This document shows, in pieces, positions 51,158 to 60,008 of a stretch of DNA of 64,000 nucleotides. How positions within the stretch are numbered: position 1 is the first letter of the stretch; each line of letters opens with the position of its first letter. Below the pieces are notes generated by a model, which did not search any database, was not told the origin of the DNA, and saw only the letters and a program-made list of their open reading frames with translations. The position numbers and the translations under genes were made by a program. The DNA is from B46-G9 sp964581175 (GTDB lineage Bacteria; Desulfobacterota; DSM-4660; Desulfatiglandales; Desulfatiglandaceae), in contig CAZONI010000003.1 in NCBI GenBank assembly GCA_964581175.1, positions 45,537-109,536 of the forward strand, read 5' to 3'.

Positions 51158-51238
51158 AGGCGCAAGGCATAGGGCATAAGGCGTACCGCGTCTTGAGCGT
51201 ATTCTTTCCTTTTTCCTTAAGCCCTGCGCCTTACGCCT
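51158..51238. repeat. 24-bp imperfect inverted repeat between rfbB and rfbA (dispersed repeat copy 3)
   Basis: Left arm 51158-51181 and right arm 51215-51238 are complementary at 20 of 24 positions around a 33-base loop. The arms contain the aggcgcaaggcatagggcat motif that recurs at 2035-2058 and 4866-4897. Confidence 0.65.
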
Positions 51239-51280
51239 CACGAGAGTCCATACGTTTAAAATCGGAAGGACGAAACAATC

Positions 51281-52162
51281 ATGAAAGGGATCATCCTCGC
51301 GGGAGGCAGTGGAACCCGGCTCTTTCCCATTACCCGGGTCGTAAGTAAACAGCTCCTGCCTGTTTACAACAAGCCCATGATCTACTATCCCCTGTCGGTT
51401 CTTATGCTTGCGGGTCTCCGTGATATCCTGATCATATCGACCCCTCAAGATCTTCACCTCTTCCAGGATCTTCTGCAGGATGGATCCCAGTGGGGTCTCC
51501 GTTTCAGCTATGAGGAACAGCCAAGACCGGAAGGACTCGCTCAGGCCTTTATCATCGGGAGAGAGTTCGTTGGGGATGATTCGGTCTGTATGATCCTCGG
51601 AGACAATATATTCTATGGACATGGTTTGCCGGAAAAACTGAAAAAAGGTGTCTCAAGGCAGAAGGGAGCAACCATTTTCGGGTATTGGGTGAAGGATCCC
51701 GAACGTTACGGGGTAATCACCTTCGATGAGGAAGACAGGACCAGTGCCATTGACGAAAAACCTGCACACCCAAAATCACACTATGCGGTCACGGGTCTCT
51801 ATTTCTATGACAATCGGGTCCTGGATATCGCTGCGACCCTGAAGCCTTCAGCCAGGGGCGAGCTGGAAATCACTGACGTAAATCGTGCGTATCTTGACAC
51901 GGGAGAATTGTATGTGGAGAAACTGGGTCGAGGGATAGCCTGGCTTGATACGGGTACTCACAAGAGCCTGATGCAGGCCGCGACCTTTATCCAGGTCATC
52001 GAGGAACGGCAGGAACTGATGGTCTCATGTGTCGAGGAGATCGCCTTCCGGATGGGGTATATAGATGCCGCCAAACTGGAAGCGCTCGCAAGACCACTGC
52101 AGAAAAACGGATACGGAAAATACCTGTTCCGGATTCTCGACAGTCAGGAAATCCGCCCATGA
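51281..52162 (+). CDS. rfbA: Glucose-1-phosphate thymidylyltransferase
   Basis: 293-residue nucleotidyltransferase that makes dTDP-glucose from dTTP and glucose-1-phosphate. The signature GIILAGGSGTRLFPIT is at the N terminus, followed by VSKQLLPVYNKPMIYYPLS, EEQPRPEGLAQAF, GDNIFYGHGL and ITDVNRAYLD. The long C-terminal helix ends in QEIRP. Overlaps rfbC by ATGA, so the two are coupled. The inverted repeat upstream lies in its leader. Confidence 0.95.
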   Translation: MKGIILAGGSGTRLFPITRVVSKQLLPVYNKPMIYYPLSVLMLAGLRDILIISTPQDLHLFQDLLQDGSQWGLRFSYEEQPRPEGLAQAFIIGREFVGDDSVCMILGDNIFYGHGLPEKLKKGVSRQKGATIFGYWVKDPERYGVITFDEEDRTSAIDEKPAHPKSHYAVTGLYFYDNRVLDIAATLKPSARGELEITDVNRAYLDTGELYVEKLGRGIAWLDTGTHKSLMQAATFIQVIEERQELMVSCVEEIAFRMGYIDAAKLEALARPLQKNGYGKYLFRILDSQEIRP

Positions 52163-52722
52163 ATCCAGAAAGGACTTTGCCCAGAGAAATCCTGATCATC
52201 GAGCCGGAGGCTTTTGAGGATAATCGCGGCTATTTTATGGAAACATACCAGGAGGCCCGGTACCGCGATTTGGGAGTAGGAGTTCGGTTTGTACAGGATA
52301 ATCTGTCGTATTCCAGAAAAGGGACTCTCAGGGGTCTTCATTATCAATTTCCCCGGGCACAGGACAAGCTGATTCAAGTGATCACGGGGGAGATATTTGA
52401 TGTGGCGGTGGACATCAGGAGGGGTTCCGCCACCTATAGCCAATGGACCTCGGCACTCCTCTCGGATCGGAATCACCGCCAGATGTTTGTTCCAGCCGGC
52501 TTTGCTCACGGCTTCTGCGTAGTGAGTGAAACCGCGTACGTCCTGTATAAATGCAGTGATTATTATTGCCCGGAGACTGAAGGAGGTGTCCTCTGGTCCG
52601 ATCCTGACCTTGCGATTCCATGGCCGACTCAGGACCCTCTCGTTTCCCGAAAAGACGCAGCCCATCTCCGGCTCAGGCATATCCCTCAAGACAGACTGCC
52701 TTCTTTGAACAACGGACAATGA
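52159..52722 (+). CDS. rfbC: dTDP-4-dehydrorhamnose 3,5-epimerase
   Basis: 187-residue cupin epimerase, third step of dTDP-rhamnose synthesis. The catalytic His is in TLRGLHYQFP, followed by QVITGEIFDVAVDIRRGS, AGFAHGFCVVSETA and KCSDYYCPETEGGVLWSDP. Start ATG overlaps the rfbA stop; the open frame upstream belongs to rfbA in another frame. Its stop overlaps the ATG of the following glycosyltransferase. The reductase rfbD is not among the next genes, so the final rhamnose step is encoded elsewhere or the epimerised keto sugar goes to another product. Confidence 0.94.
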   Translation: MNPERTLPREILIIEPEAFEDNRGYFMETYQEARYRDLGVGVRFVQDNLSYSRKGTLRGLHYQFPRAQDKLIQVITGEIFDVAVDIRRGSATYSQWTSALLSDRNHRQMFVPAGFAHGFCVVSETAYVLYKCSDYYCPETEGGVLWSDPDLAIPWPTQDPLVSRKDAAHLRLRHIPQDRLPSLNNGQ

Positions 52723-53855
52723 ACACACACAATCCCCGCGAAAACGCGCAAAGGCCCAAGATAGCGGTTTTTGTCTCCTTCTCCGGTACGGGGGGCGCCG
52801 AACGGATGGTCCTGAACCTTACAAGGGGCCTCGGGGACCTGGGGGCGAATGTTGACCTAATTCCGGTCAGGACAAAAAGCGCCCATCTCGACGCCCTTCC
52901 GACCCGAGTACATTCCGTGGATCTCGGGGCATCGCATACCCTCACCAGCCTTCCCGAGCTCGTTCGTTACCTCAGGACGGAACGCCCGGCAGCGCTCTTG
53001 GCTGCAAAGGACCGCGCGAACCAGATAGCCATCCTTGCGCGCTATTTTGCGGGAGTTTCCACTCGACTGGTCCTGCGCATGGGAACAACGCTATCTGCGG
53101 CCATGGGTGGAAGGCATCCCATCAAGGAACGCCTCTGGTACCTGCGCATGAGAGTTCTGTACCCGTTTGCTGACGCGGTGGTGGCTGTCTCAAAAGGAGT
53201 GGCCGATGATTTGCAAAAAAACGCGGGACTTTCACCCTCTCTTTTGCGAGTCATTCAAAACCCCGTGATAACTTCCGAACTCATGGCCCTTGCCGATCAA
53301 CCCGTAGAGCACCTATGGTTCAGGCCGGAAAGCGCACCAGTCATCATGGGCGTGGGCAGGCTGACACGGCAGAAAGATTTTCCGACCCTCCTGAGAGCAT
53401 TCGCGCTGGTAAGAGAAAGACGGCCCTGTCACTTGGCCATACTGGGAGAGGGCCGGGATCGCGTAGTGCTGGGATCGCTCGCTCGAGAACTGGGCATCAC
53501 GAATGATGTGTGGTTTCCCGGGTTTGTTGAAAACCCCTACGCATACATGCGCAAGGCGGCACTTTTCGTCCTCTCTTCTGTATGGGAAGGTTCTCCCAAT
53601 GTTCTGACCGAGGCGCTGGCGCTGGGAACGCCGGCCGTCTCCACCGACTGCCCGAGCGGGCCAAGAGAAATCCTTGCAAACGGCCAGTACGGCCCGCTGG
53701 TCCGTATGGGCGACTATCATGCACTGGCACGGTCCATCCTGACAATCATCGACTCCCCGCCGGAAAAATCCCTTTTAAAAAGCGCTGTGCGCGACTATAC
53801 TGTGGAGGCGAGCAGCAGAAGATACCTTGAGGTGTTGCTCGGGGATGGTTTTTGA
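52719..53855 (+). CDS. Glycosyltransferase, family 4
   Basis: 378-residue GT-B enzyme. The acceptor domain has VSFSGTGGAERMVLNLTRGL; the donor domain has MGVGRLTRQKDFPTLLRAFAL, LAILGEGRDR and the E-x7-E region SSVWEGSPNVLTEALALGTPAV followed by CPSGPREIL. This pattern resembles GalNAc/GlcNAc transferases of the PglA-WbnH type, though donor cannot be fixed. The ATG at 52719 overlaps the rfbC stop; a longer frame upstream runs inside rfbC. Confidence 0.87.
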   Translation: MNTHNPRENAQRPKIAVFVSFSGTGGAERMVLNLTRGLGDLGANVDLIPVRTKSAHLDALPTRVHSVDLGASHTLTSLPELVRYLRTERPAALLAAKDRANQIAILARYFAGVSTRLVLRMGTTLSAAMGGRHPIKERLWYLRMRVLYPFADAVVAVSKGVADDLQKNAGLSPSLLRVIQNPVITSELMALADQPVEHLWFRPESAPVIMGVGRLTRQKDFPTLLRAFALVRERRPCHLAILGEGRDRVVLGSLARELGITNDVWFPGFVENPYAYMRKAALFVLSSVWEGSPNVLTEALALGTPAVSTDCPSGPREILANGQYGPLVRMGDYHALARSILTIIDSPPEKSLLKSAVRDYTVEASSRRYLEVLLGDGF

Positions 53856-53864
53856 GGCGCATAC

Positions 53865-54515
53865 ATGATCCTGTCCCTCCGCTATAAGTTCCTTTTCGTC
53901 CACATCGCCAAAACGGGCGGCACGAGTATCCGCGCTGCGCTTCGGCGGTATCGGTGGAAAGATCCGTACCGCATACCCCAGTTCCTGTGCAGCAGGATCA
54001 GTTCAGTTTCGCACCATCGCCTCGGCTGCAAGATTCCCCGTCACGCAAAGGCCATCGCTGCTTATGAGATGCTTCCGAGAGAGCTGTTCAACGAACTTTT
54101 CAAGTTTGCCTTTGTCAGGAATCCCTGGGACTTGCAGGTGAGTTCGTACCACCACATTCAAAGGGAAAGACCCCATCTCCTGGAGGGCATCAAAGATTTC
54201 GAAGCCTTTCTCCGCTGGAAGCTGGATCCTGCCAGGCCCTACCAGTATATCATTGATACCTCTATCGAGCTGCAATCAGAGTACCTGATCGACCTCAACA
54301 GGAATATTATCGTTGATTTCATCGGCAGATACGAACGCCTGGAGGAAGACTTTCAAGAGGCGTGCACCAAAATCGGCATAAAGGCACCCAAACTGCCCCA
54401 CAAAAGAGAGGCAACGGATCGCACGGCGTACCAGAAATACTATACGGATGAGACAGTGGATCTGATCGCAAGGCATTTCAGGCAAGACATCGAGATGTTC
54501 GACTACACTTTTTAA
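53865..54515 (+). CDS. Sulfotransferase family protein
   Basis: 216-residue cytosolic protein of the PAPS-dependent carbohydrate sulfotransferase type. The 5'-phosphosulfate loop is HIAKTGGTSIR (res 13-23). The 3'-phosphate region is FAFVRNPWDLQVSSYHH, with the canonical Arg and Ser. Further on EYLIDLNRNIIVDFIGRYERLEED matches the C-terminal half of the family. Substrate is probably a sugar of the surface glycan built by the neighbouring genes. It ends overlapping the stop of gmhB, tail to tail on a TTAA. Confidence 0.82.
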   Translation: MILSLRYKFLFVHIAKTGGTSIRAALRRYRWKDPYRIPQFLCSRISSVSHHRLGCKIPRHAKAIAAYEMLPRELFNELFKFAFVRNPWDLQVSSYHHIQRERPHLLEGIKDFEAFLRWKLDPARPYQYIIDTSIELQSEYLIDLNRNIIVDFIGRYERLEEDFQEACTKIGIKAPKLPHKREATDRTAYQKYYTDETVDLIARHFRQDIEMFDYTF

Positions 54516-55114
54516 AATCGCAATCGCCCGACCGCACGGCTGTTTCCCGGCCGGATGATCCAGCGGACAGCCTCCAGGATATCCTCGGCGATATAAGCGG
54601 GCCTGACCGGCTTCCCGGGCAGGACGTATTCCCTTTCTCCCCGGCCATAACCCGTAAGGGCCAGAACACCTGCAAGCCCCGCTCTTTCCGCCAGTTCCAG
54701 ATCCTGGCACCGGTCTCCAACCACATACGATTCGGCCATATCTATGTCAAACCGGTTTCTAGCCTGCACTATGAGTCCCGTACCGGGCTTCCTGCAGTCG
54801 CAGGCAATCGCGTATTCCTTGACCTGGCCCAGCGGATGGTGCGGACAGAAGAATATTCCGTCAATCCGCGCGCCCTCCCGGGAGAGGAGTTTTTCCATGC
54901 GGTTATGAACATCGTGGACCAGGTCCATGGGGAAGTAACCCCGTGCTACTCCGGACTGGTTGGAAACGACGATGGTCAGAAAGCCGTTCCTGTTGAGTTC
55001 CCTTATCGCTTCTGCTGTGCGTGGGAACAGCAGGAATCGGCTTGGATGATTGATATAGCCCATTTGCTCATTGATGGTTCCATCACGGTCAATAAAAACC
55101 GCCGGCCTGCTCAT
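54512..55114 (-). CDS. gmhB: D-glycero-beta-D-manno-heptose 1,7-bisphosphate 7-phosphatase
   Basis: 200-residue HAD-family histidinol-phosphatase-like enzyme. The catalytic Asp9 and Asp11 are in FIDRDGTINE, VSNQSGVARGYF is motif II, CRKPGTGL carries the Lys of motif III, and GDRCQDLELAERAG is motif IV. The zinc ligands CPHHP and CDC, typical of GmhB, are present. The start at 55114 follows GAGGAAG; ten codons of frame upstream reach another ATG. Supplies heptose for the GT9 heptosyltransferase. Downstream gene of waaA-lpxK-gmhB on the minus strand. Confidence 0.92.
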   Translation of the reverse strand: MSRPAVFIDRDGTINEQMGYINHPSRFLLFPRTAEAIRELNRNGFLTIVVSNQSGVARGYFPMDLVHDVHNRMEKLLSREGARIDGIFFCPHHPLGQVKEYAIACDCRKPGTGLIVQARNRFDIDMAESYVVGDRCQDLELAERAGLAGVLALTGYGRGEREYVLPGKPVRPAYIAEDILEAVRWIIRPGNSRAVGRLRF

Positions 55115-55171
55115 CTTATTCACTTCCTCTTTTGAACTGATCACGCTGTCGGGTTCAACGATGAACCTGTC

Positions 55172-56272
55172 TCATATCTGCTTCTTATCAAATGTATCCT
55201 GCACAAGGTGGAAAAAAACATCCGCTCCCTCCAGAATACGAAATTGGATATCCACATACCCCATCTCATGGGAAACGATACCTGTCTGCTGCACCTTGAC
55301 CCAGTCTTTTCCTGTCGTCAAGACATAACGTGCATCCCGGTCCTCCTTTTTCTGGAGGAGCGCTCTGATTTCCCGGGGAGTGTAGACATGATGGTCCTCG
55401 TAGGCTTTGAAAGCCAACAGCTTTACACCGAGGCCTTCAAGGGTGTCATGAAAATATTTTGGGTGTGCAATCCCTGCGAAAGCGACAACAGGCGCACCAT
55501 ACAAGTCTTGAGGATCGACTTTCGCGCCTCTCACGGGAAAGACGACACGCGTCGGAACATGGTCGCTTAGAAAAACGGGAGTATCGGGCATCTTCCTCGA
55601 AAGGTGCGCCAGGACCTCGTCGGTCTTCTTCCCCCTGCTGAACCTTGTCAGAACGAATACGTCCGCTCTTCCCAGTTGTCCTACCGGCTCCCGGAGCGGC
55701 CCCCGTGGGAGAGAAAACCCGTTCCCGAATGGGTTTGAAGCATCCAGCAAGACGATATCCAGATCCCGGTGGAGTTCCAGGTGCTGAAACCCGTCATCGA
55801 GGATGAGAAAGTCGGATGAAAACCGTTCACAAGCAAAAAGTCCGCCTTGATATCTTGCTTTCGAAACGATGACCGGTACGTGCGAGAGCATCTGCGCAAG
55901 GAGGTACGGTTCATCTCCACTGGCAACAGGTGCCGATTCGATCCTTGTTCCATCGGAAACGACAAGCACCTTTCCCCTGAAATTTCCCCCATATCCCCTG
56001 GAGAGAACCGCCGGCCGATATCCCTGATCCAACGCCCACCCAGCGAGCGTTCGGACGGCAGGAGTCTTGCCTGTTCCTCCGACGCCCAGGTTCCCGATAC
56101 TCACGACGAACGCGGGAAGCCGTCGGCGTCGCAAGATACCGAGACGATATGCCAGAAACCGTGTTCTTACACCTCCATTGTAGAGGTGAGAGAGAAAGGC
56201 CAGGAAGAGTCTGAAGGGATCATTTCTTCTGTCACCATGCATTGCTGACCAGTCGTACCCTTTCACTCGCAC
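55172..56272 (-). CDS. lpxK: Tetraacyldisaccharide 4'-kinase
   Basis: 366-residue inner-membrane kinase that phosphorylates the 4' position of the lipid A disaccharide. The Walker A is GNLGVGGTGKTP (60-71); RPAVLSRGYGG and LILDDGFQHLELHRDLDIVLLDA are family signatures. The start is GTG at 56272, overlapping the waaA stop by ten bases, with GGGGGAG nine bases upstream; an ATG eleven codons in is an alternative. Length (about 330-370) is normal. Confidence 0.94.
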   Translation of the reverse strand: MRVKGYDWSAMHGDRRNDPFRLFLAFLSHLYNGGVRTRFLAYRLGILRRRRLPAFVVSIGNLGVGGTGKTPAVRTLAGWALDQGYRPAVLSRGYGGNFRGKVLVVSDGTRIESAPVASGDEPYLLAQMLSHVPVIVSKARYQGGLFACERFSSDFLILDDGFQHLELHRDLDIVLLDASNPFGNGFSLPRGPLREPVGQLGRADVFVLTRFSRGKKTDEVLAHLSRKMPDTPVFLSDHVPTRVVFPVRGAKVDPQDLYGAPVVAFAGIAHPKYFHDTLEGLGVKLLAFKAYEDHHVYTPREIRALLQKKEDRDARYVLTTGKDWVKVQQTGIVSHEMGYVDIQFRILEGADVFFHLVQDTFDKKQI

Positions 56273-57552
56273 CCGAGGCCACTCCCCCTTTTCCTCAGCA
56301 ATCGATCAATTTCGGCCATGACTCGCTCTACTGCTCCCCTGTTGCTGAAAACAAATTCGCGCGCGCTCCGTCCCATGTTTCTGCAAAGTTCGGAATCACT
56401 CAGGAGTTGCCGGATCGCGTGTACCAAATCATCCTCGTTACTGATTCGCCATCCTCCACCTGCTTTCAGAAGTTCCTCTGACATCTCGACAAAATTCTCT
56501 GTGTGCGGTCCAAAGAGGACAGGGCATCCGAAGCTCGCCGGCTCGAGAAGATTGTGTCCTCCAAAGGGAACCAGGCTTCCCCCGACGAAGCTGACCCGGG
56601 CCAGTCCGTAAAGACGGCCCAATTCCCCCATGGTATCCAAGATGAGCACATTGTACTCTTCGGGGTGATCCTGCATCTGCGTCTTGAGCCTTACGGCAAA
56701 TCCCGCTTCCTGGACCATTCTGAAGACCTCATTGGCGCGTTCAATTTTCCGAGGCGCAAGGAGCAGGCGCAGCATGGGAAATTTTTCGAGAGACCGCCTA
56801 TAACCACGTAAAAGGATCGCCTCTTCACCAGGATGGGTGCTTCCCGCGACGAAGATATGGTGTTCAGGTTTAAGTCCCAATGTCTCCATCCACTGTGACT
56901 GTTCTGTGTCGGTCATCTGAGTCCATGGACAGTCGAATTTGATATTACCTGTTGTCTGTAGCCTTTTCTTGTCGATCCCGATGAACAACAGACGGTCGCG
57001 ATCCAGATCGCTTTGCATCAAACACTTATCGAATGGATCAAACATCTTCCGTGCAAGGAATGGAATTCTCTTGTAAAATGTATAGGTTTTCGGCGAAATT
57101 CGCCCATTTGCCAGGAGACACTTCACCTTTTTCTTCCGCAAAAAGGCCGGAAGGCCGGGCCAGATGTCCGTTTCGATCAGGATGAACAGTGCGGGACCCA
57201 CGTGATGAACCGCCCGGCGAACAGACCACCAGAAATCCATGGGCATGGGGATCAAGGCTTCCACCTTGTTCTCCAATTTGTCCCGAGCGAGTTCCATTCC
57301 CTGTCGGGTCGAGGCTGAAAAGACGAGGTCTTTCCCGGGGTACCTTTTCCTGACCGCATCGATCAACGGGAGTGCTGAGATAACCTCGCCAACGGACAAT
57401 GCGTGCACCCAGATCGGTTTTCGAAAAGGAGCCTCGCCCCTCAGGTCCAGCCCCAGCCTCTCCCGGATCCTTTTCCCGGACATGAAAGGGAAAAAAGGGA
57501 GGAGGATCAAAACGATGCAGGTCATGAAAGTGTGGTAGAGAATCAGAAGCAT
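56263..57552 (-). CDS. waaA: 3-deoxy-D-manno-octulosonic acid transferase (Kdo transferase)
   Basis: 429-residue GT30 enzyme that adds Kdo to lipid IVA. An N-terminal hydrophobic anchor precedes IWVHALSVGEVISALPLI (catalytic Glu in SVGE) and FSASTRQGMELA. The C-terminal domain has FVAGSTHPGEE, LLLAPRKIERA, VSFVGGSLVPFGGHNLLEPA and PVLFGPHTENF. The start is taken at ATG 57552 because the only upstream in-frame start is a TTG two codons earlier; both give almost the same protein. First of the waaA-lpxK-gmhB set, following the NtrY-like kinase on the same strand. Confidence 0.94.
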   Translation of the reverse strand: MLLILYHTFMTCIVLILLPFFPFMSGKRIRERLGLDLRGEAPFRKPIWVHALSVGEVISALPLIDAVRKRYPGKDLVFSASTRQGMELARDKLENKVEALIPMPMDFWWSVRRAVHHVGPALFILIETDIWPGLPAFLRKKKVKCLLANGRISPKTYTFYKRIPFLARKMFDPFDKCLMQSDLDRDRLLFIGIDKKRLQTTGNIKFDCPWTQMTDTEQSQWMETLGLKPEHHIFVAGSTHPGEEAILLRGYRRSLEKFPMLRLLLAPRKIERANEVFRMVQEAGFAVRLKTQMQDHPEEYNVLILDTMGELGRLYGLARVSFVGGSLVPFGGHNLLEPASFGCPVLFGPHTENFVEMSEELLKAGGGWRISNEDDLVHAIRQLLSDSELCRNMGRSAREFVFSNRGAVERVMAEIDRLLRKRGSGLGCE

Positions 57553-57600
57553 GACCAATTCATGTGCATATATTCTTTCTTCAGTTTAGAGAACATCGCA

Positions 57601-59874
57601 TCACATTAGAGAAAAAGGGCTTTCTTTCTCCGTTGTCTCCGTGACCCTGTTCACAGGAAGTTCGATGATGAATTTCGTCCCTCTCGGTTTATTATCCTCG
57701 ACACGAATGAACCCGTTATGATCGGAAATGATGCTGCTGACAATGGCCAAACCCAGTCCGGTCCCCTGCTTCTTTGTCGAGAAATAGGGTTCAAAAAGGC
57801 GCGACTTATGGGCTGGTGGGATACCTTTGCCGTTATCGGCGACCTCGACCTTCACCATCTGAGGATCCGGTTCGAAGGAAAGGGAGATTGTGATCTCTCC
57901 TGTTTCCTGGATGGCGGCAATAGCGTTATCGAGCAAATTGATCATGACCCGCTTTATCTGTTCGCGATCCAGTTGGAGAATTGGAATTCCTTTGGAATCC
58001 CGGAACAAGATACGTATACCTTTGTGTGCTTCCTTGTAGAGGTTCACCACCTCGCGAATGATTCCCCGGATATCTTCGGGCGAGGGTCTCGATGCAGGCA
58101 TCCTGGCAAAGGAGGAAAACTCATTGACAAGCGCCTTTATCTCTTCCACCTGCTTGATAATCATGTCGGTGCATTCGCTGAAGATCTTTTCCTCATCCTT
58201 CTCAAGGCGCGTGCCGTATCGCTTATTCAGCCGTTGCGCCGAGAGTTGAATGGGGGTCAGTGGGTTTTTCACTTCATGCGCAATGCGCCTGGCGACTTCA
58301 CGCCAGGCTGCCATCCTTTGCGCCCTCTGAATCTCGCTCAAATCTTCAAAAACAGCAACCAAGCCTAGATAATTCCTCCGATCATCCCTCAGCACGTTCA
58401 GGGAGACGAGAAGAGGAAGGACTGTCCCGCCTACCGTCAACCGGATTTCTTTTCTGAGATACCCTCTCCGGAAAAGCGCCCTTTCCGTTACAAACTCTTC
58501 AATAATCCCAATATAGTCGTTTGAGAGCACCTCCTGATACTGTTTCCCGATGATTTCCTGGGCGCGAATATTGAGCATTTGTTCAGCGGATTTATTGATG
58601 GTCAGAATCCTGCCCTCCGCATCGGCTGAAACAACGCCCGCTCCGATATTCGCAAGCACAACCTCCATGTAGGCCCTTCTCTGTTCCAGCTCAACGTTAC
58701 CCTTCACAAGTTCCCTGTGCGCCTTTTCCAACCTCTCTTTTCCCGTCTTGAGATCTATGGTCATCTTGTTAAAGGACTGGACCAAAAGCCCGATTTCATC
58801 ACTGGACTCGATGTCAATGGAAAAATCATAATCCCCGGAGGCGATGCGGTTTGTCCCCTCCGCCAATTCCTGTATAGGCACGGTTATCTCCTGGGAGAGA
58901 TAGAAACCGAACCATATGGAAGAAAAGATAATGAGAAGCGTAACAATGGAGAGGGTGATCATATGACTAATCTTGATAGGTCGTTTGAGCATCTTCAGTT
59001 GTCGATATTCCTGAAGACCTCGGGATATGGCCCTGAGACGGTTGACAAAAACCGCCGGGACGAACTTTGATGCGAAAACAAGGCCCACAACAGCCTTGGA
59101 TTGCGTTCTGGAAAAAATGGGCACAATCCCGGTGACCAGATCGCCGTGGGTTGAAGATTCAATAAAAGGTTCCTCGTTCCCTTTCTCAAGCGTCTTGCGC
59201 AAAATATCCACGCCGGGTCCCTTGAACGCGCTGAGATCAATCGATCTGTTTTCAGAACTGCAACGAAGATCGAGCTTCGTCGGAAAGATTTTCAGCGAAG
59301 CAAGATGGTACTCCTTTCTTTTTCCCTGCACAAATTTTTCCAGATCACCCTTCTTGGAAATCAACATGTATCCTTCATAAGTAATGACCCGGCTTATGTT
59401 GTTCTCGAAGGCGAAAATGTCGTCTGTCATCCTTTTGTAGTAATCCCGGCCAACTTCGAGGGAATTTTTCAGCGATTGTTCGATCTGGAGATGGAACCAG
59501 TACTCGATGGAGGTTGATATGAACTGCACGGATACAAAAAAGAGAATGATGGTAGGAAGCAGTGAAAGGGTAATAAAGGCAAGGACGAGTTTCGTCCTGA
59601 GCTTTGCCCCCATAATGCGTTTTTTTCTTTCGAAGAACAGTTTTACCAGGTTCCTCACCGAGAGGAACAGCAGCAATAACAGCAAGATAACATTTACATT
59701 GATGAGCACGAAAATCAGGATACTGCTGGGGAAAGGAAGTTCAATCCCGAGGTCGAATACCCGCGTTCCCGCATAGGTCAAAAGAGAAACCACTCCAGCA
59801 AGGAGAACGATCAGGTATCTTTCCCGGCGTCTTCTTTTCTGATCCCTCTTTTCTGCTTCTTGGTACTTCTTCAT
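57601..59874 (-). CDS. NtrY-like membrane sensor histidine kinase
   Basis: 757 residues. Order: three N-terminal membrane helices in about 20-125, an extracytoplasmic sensor region of about 200 residues, a further helix near 305-325, a HAMP domain (ELAEGTNRIASGDYDFSIDI), a coiled linker, PAS (ANIGAGVVSADAEGRILTINK), HisKA with His533 in RIAHEVKNPLTPIQLSAQRL, and HATPase (NLLDNAIAAIQETG, DNGKGIPPAH, GTGLGLAIVSSII). Architecture and HEVKNPLTPIQLSAQRL are typical of NtrY kinases. No NtrX response regulator lies downstream; instead comes waaA. It may act on nitrogen, redox or envelope cues. Confidence 0.88.
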   Translation of the reverse strand: MKKYQEAEKRDQKRRRRERYLIVLLAGVVSLLTYAGTRVFDLGIELPFPSSILIFVLINVNVILLLLLLFLSVRNLVKLFFERKKRIMGAKLRTKLVLAFITLSLLPTIILFFVSVQFISTSIEYWFHLQIEQSLKNSLEVGRDYYKRMTDDIFAFENNISRVITYEGYMLISKKGDLEKFVQGKRKEYHLASLKIFPTKLDLRCSSENRSIDLSAFKGPGVDILRKTLEKGNEEPFIESSTHGDLVTGIVPIFSRTQSKAVVGLVFASKFVPAVFVNRLRAISRGLQEYRQLKMLKRPIKISHMITLSIVTLLIIFSSIWFGFYLSQEITVPIQELAEGTNRIASGDYDFSIDIESSDEIGLLVQSFNKMTIDLKTGKERLEKAHRELVKGNVELEQRRAYMEVVLANIGAGVVSADAEGRILTINKSAEQMLNIRAQEIIGKQYQEVLSNDYIGIIEEFVTERALFRRGYLRKEIRLTVGGTVLPLLVSLNVLRDDRRNYLGLVAVFEDLSEIQRAQRMAAWREVARRIAHEVKNPLTPIQLSAQRLNKRYGTRLEKDEEKIFSECTDMIIKQVEEIKALVNEFSSFARMPASRPSPEDIRGIIREVVNLYKEAHKGIRILFRDSKGIPILQLDREQIKRVMINLLDNAIAAIQETGEITISLSFEPDPQMVKVEVADNGKGIPPAHKSRLFEPYFSTKKQGTGLGLAIVSSIISDHNGFIRVEDNKPRGTKFIIELPVNRVTETTEKESPFSLM

Positions 59875-60008
59875 TGCGTGAGTTCGCCGCGGTGGCCCGA
59901 AATGGAGGCTTGGGGACGAAACCTGAACCGGTTCACTTCAACGGCCTTTCATGCAAAATTTTGCCCAGCACATCCGGGGATGGGGAATGAAATTCGTTTA
60001 AGTCAATA

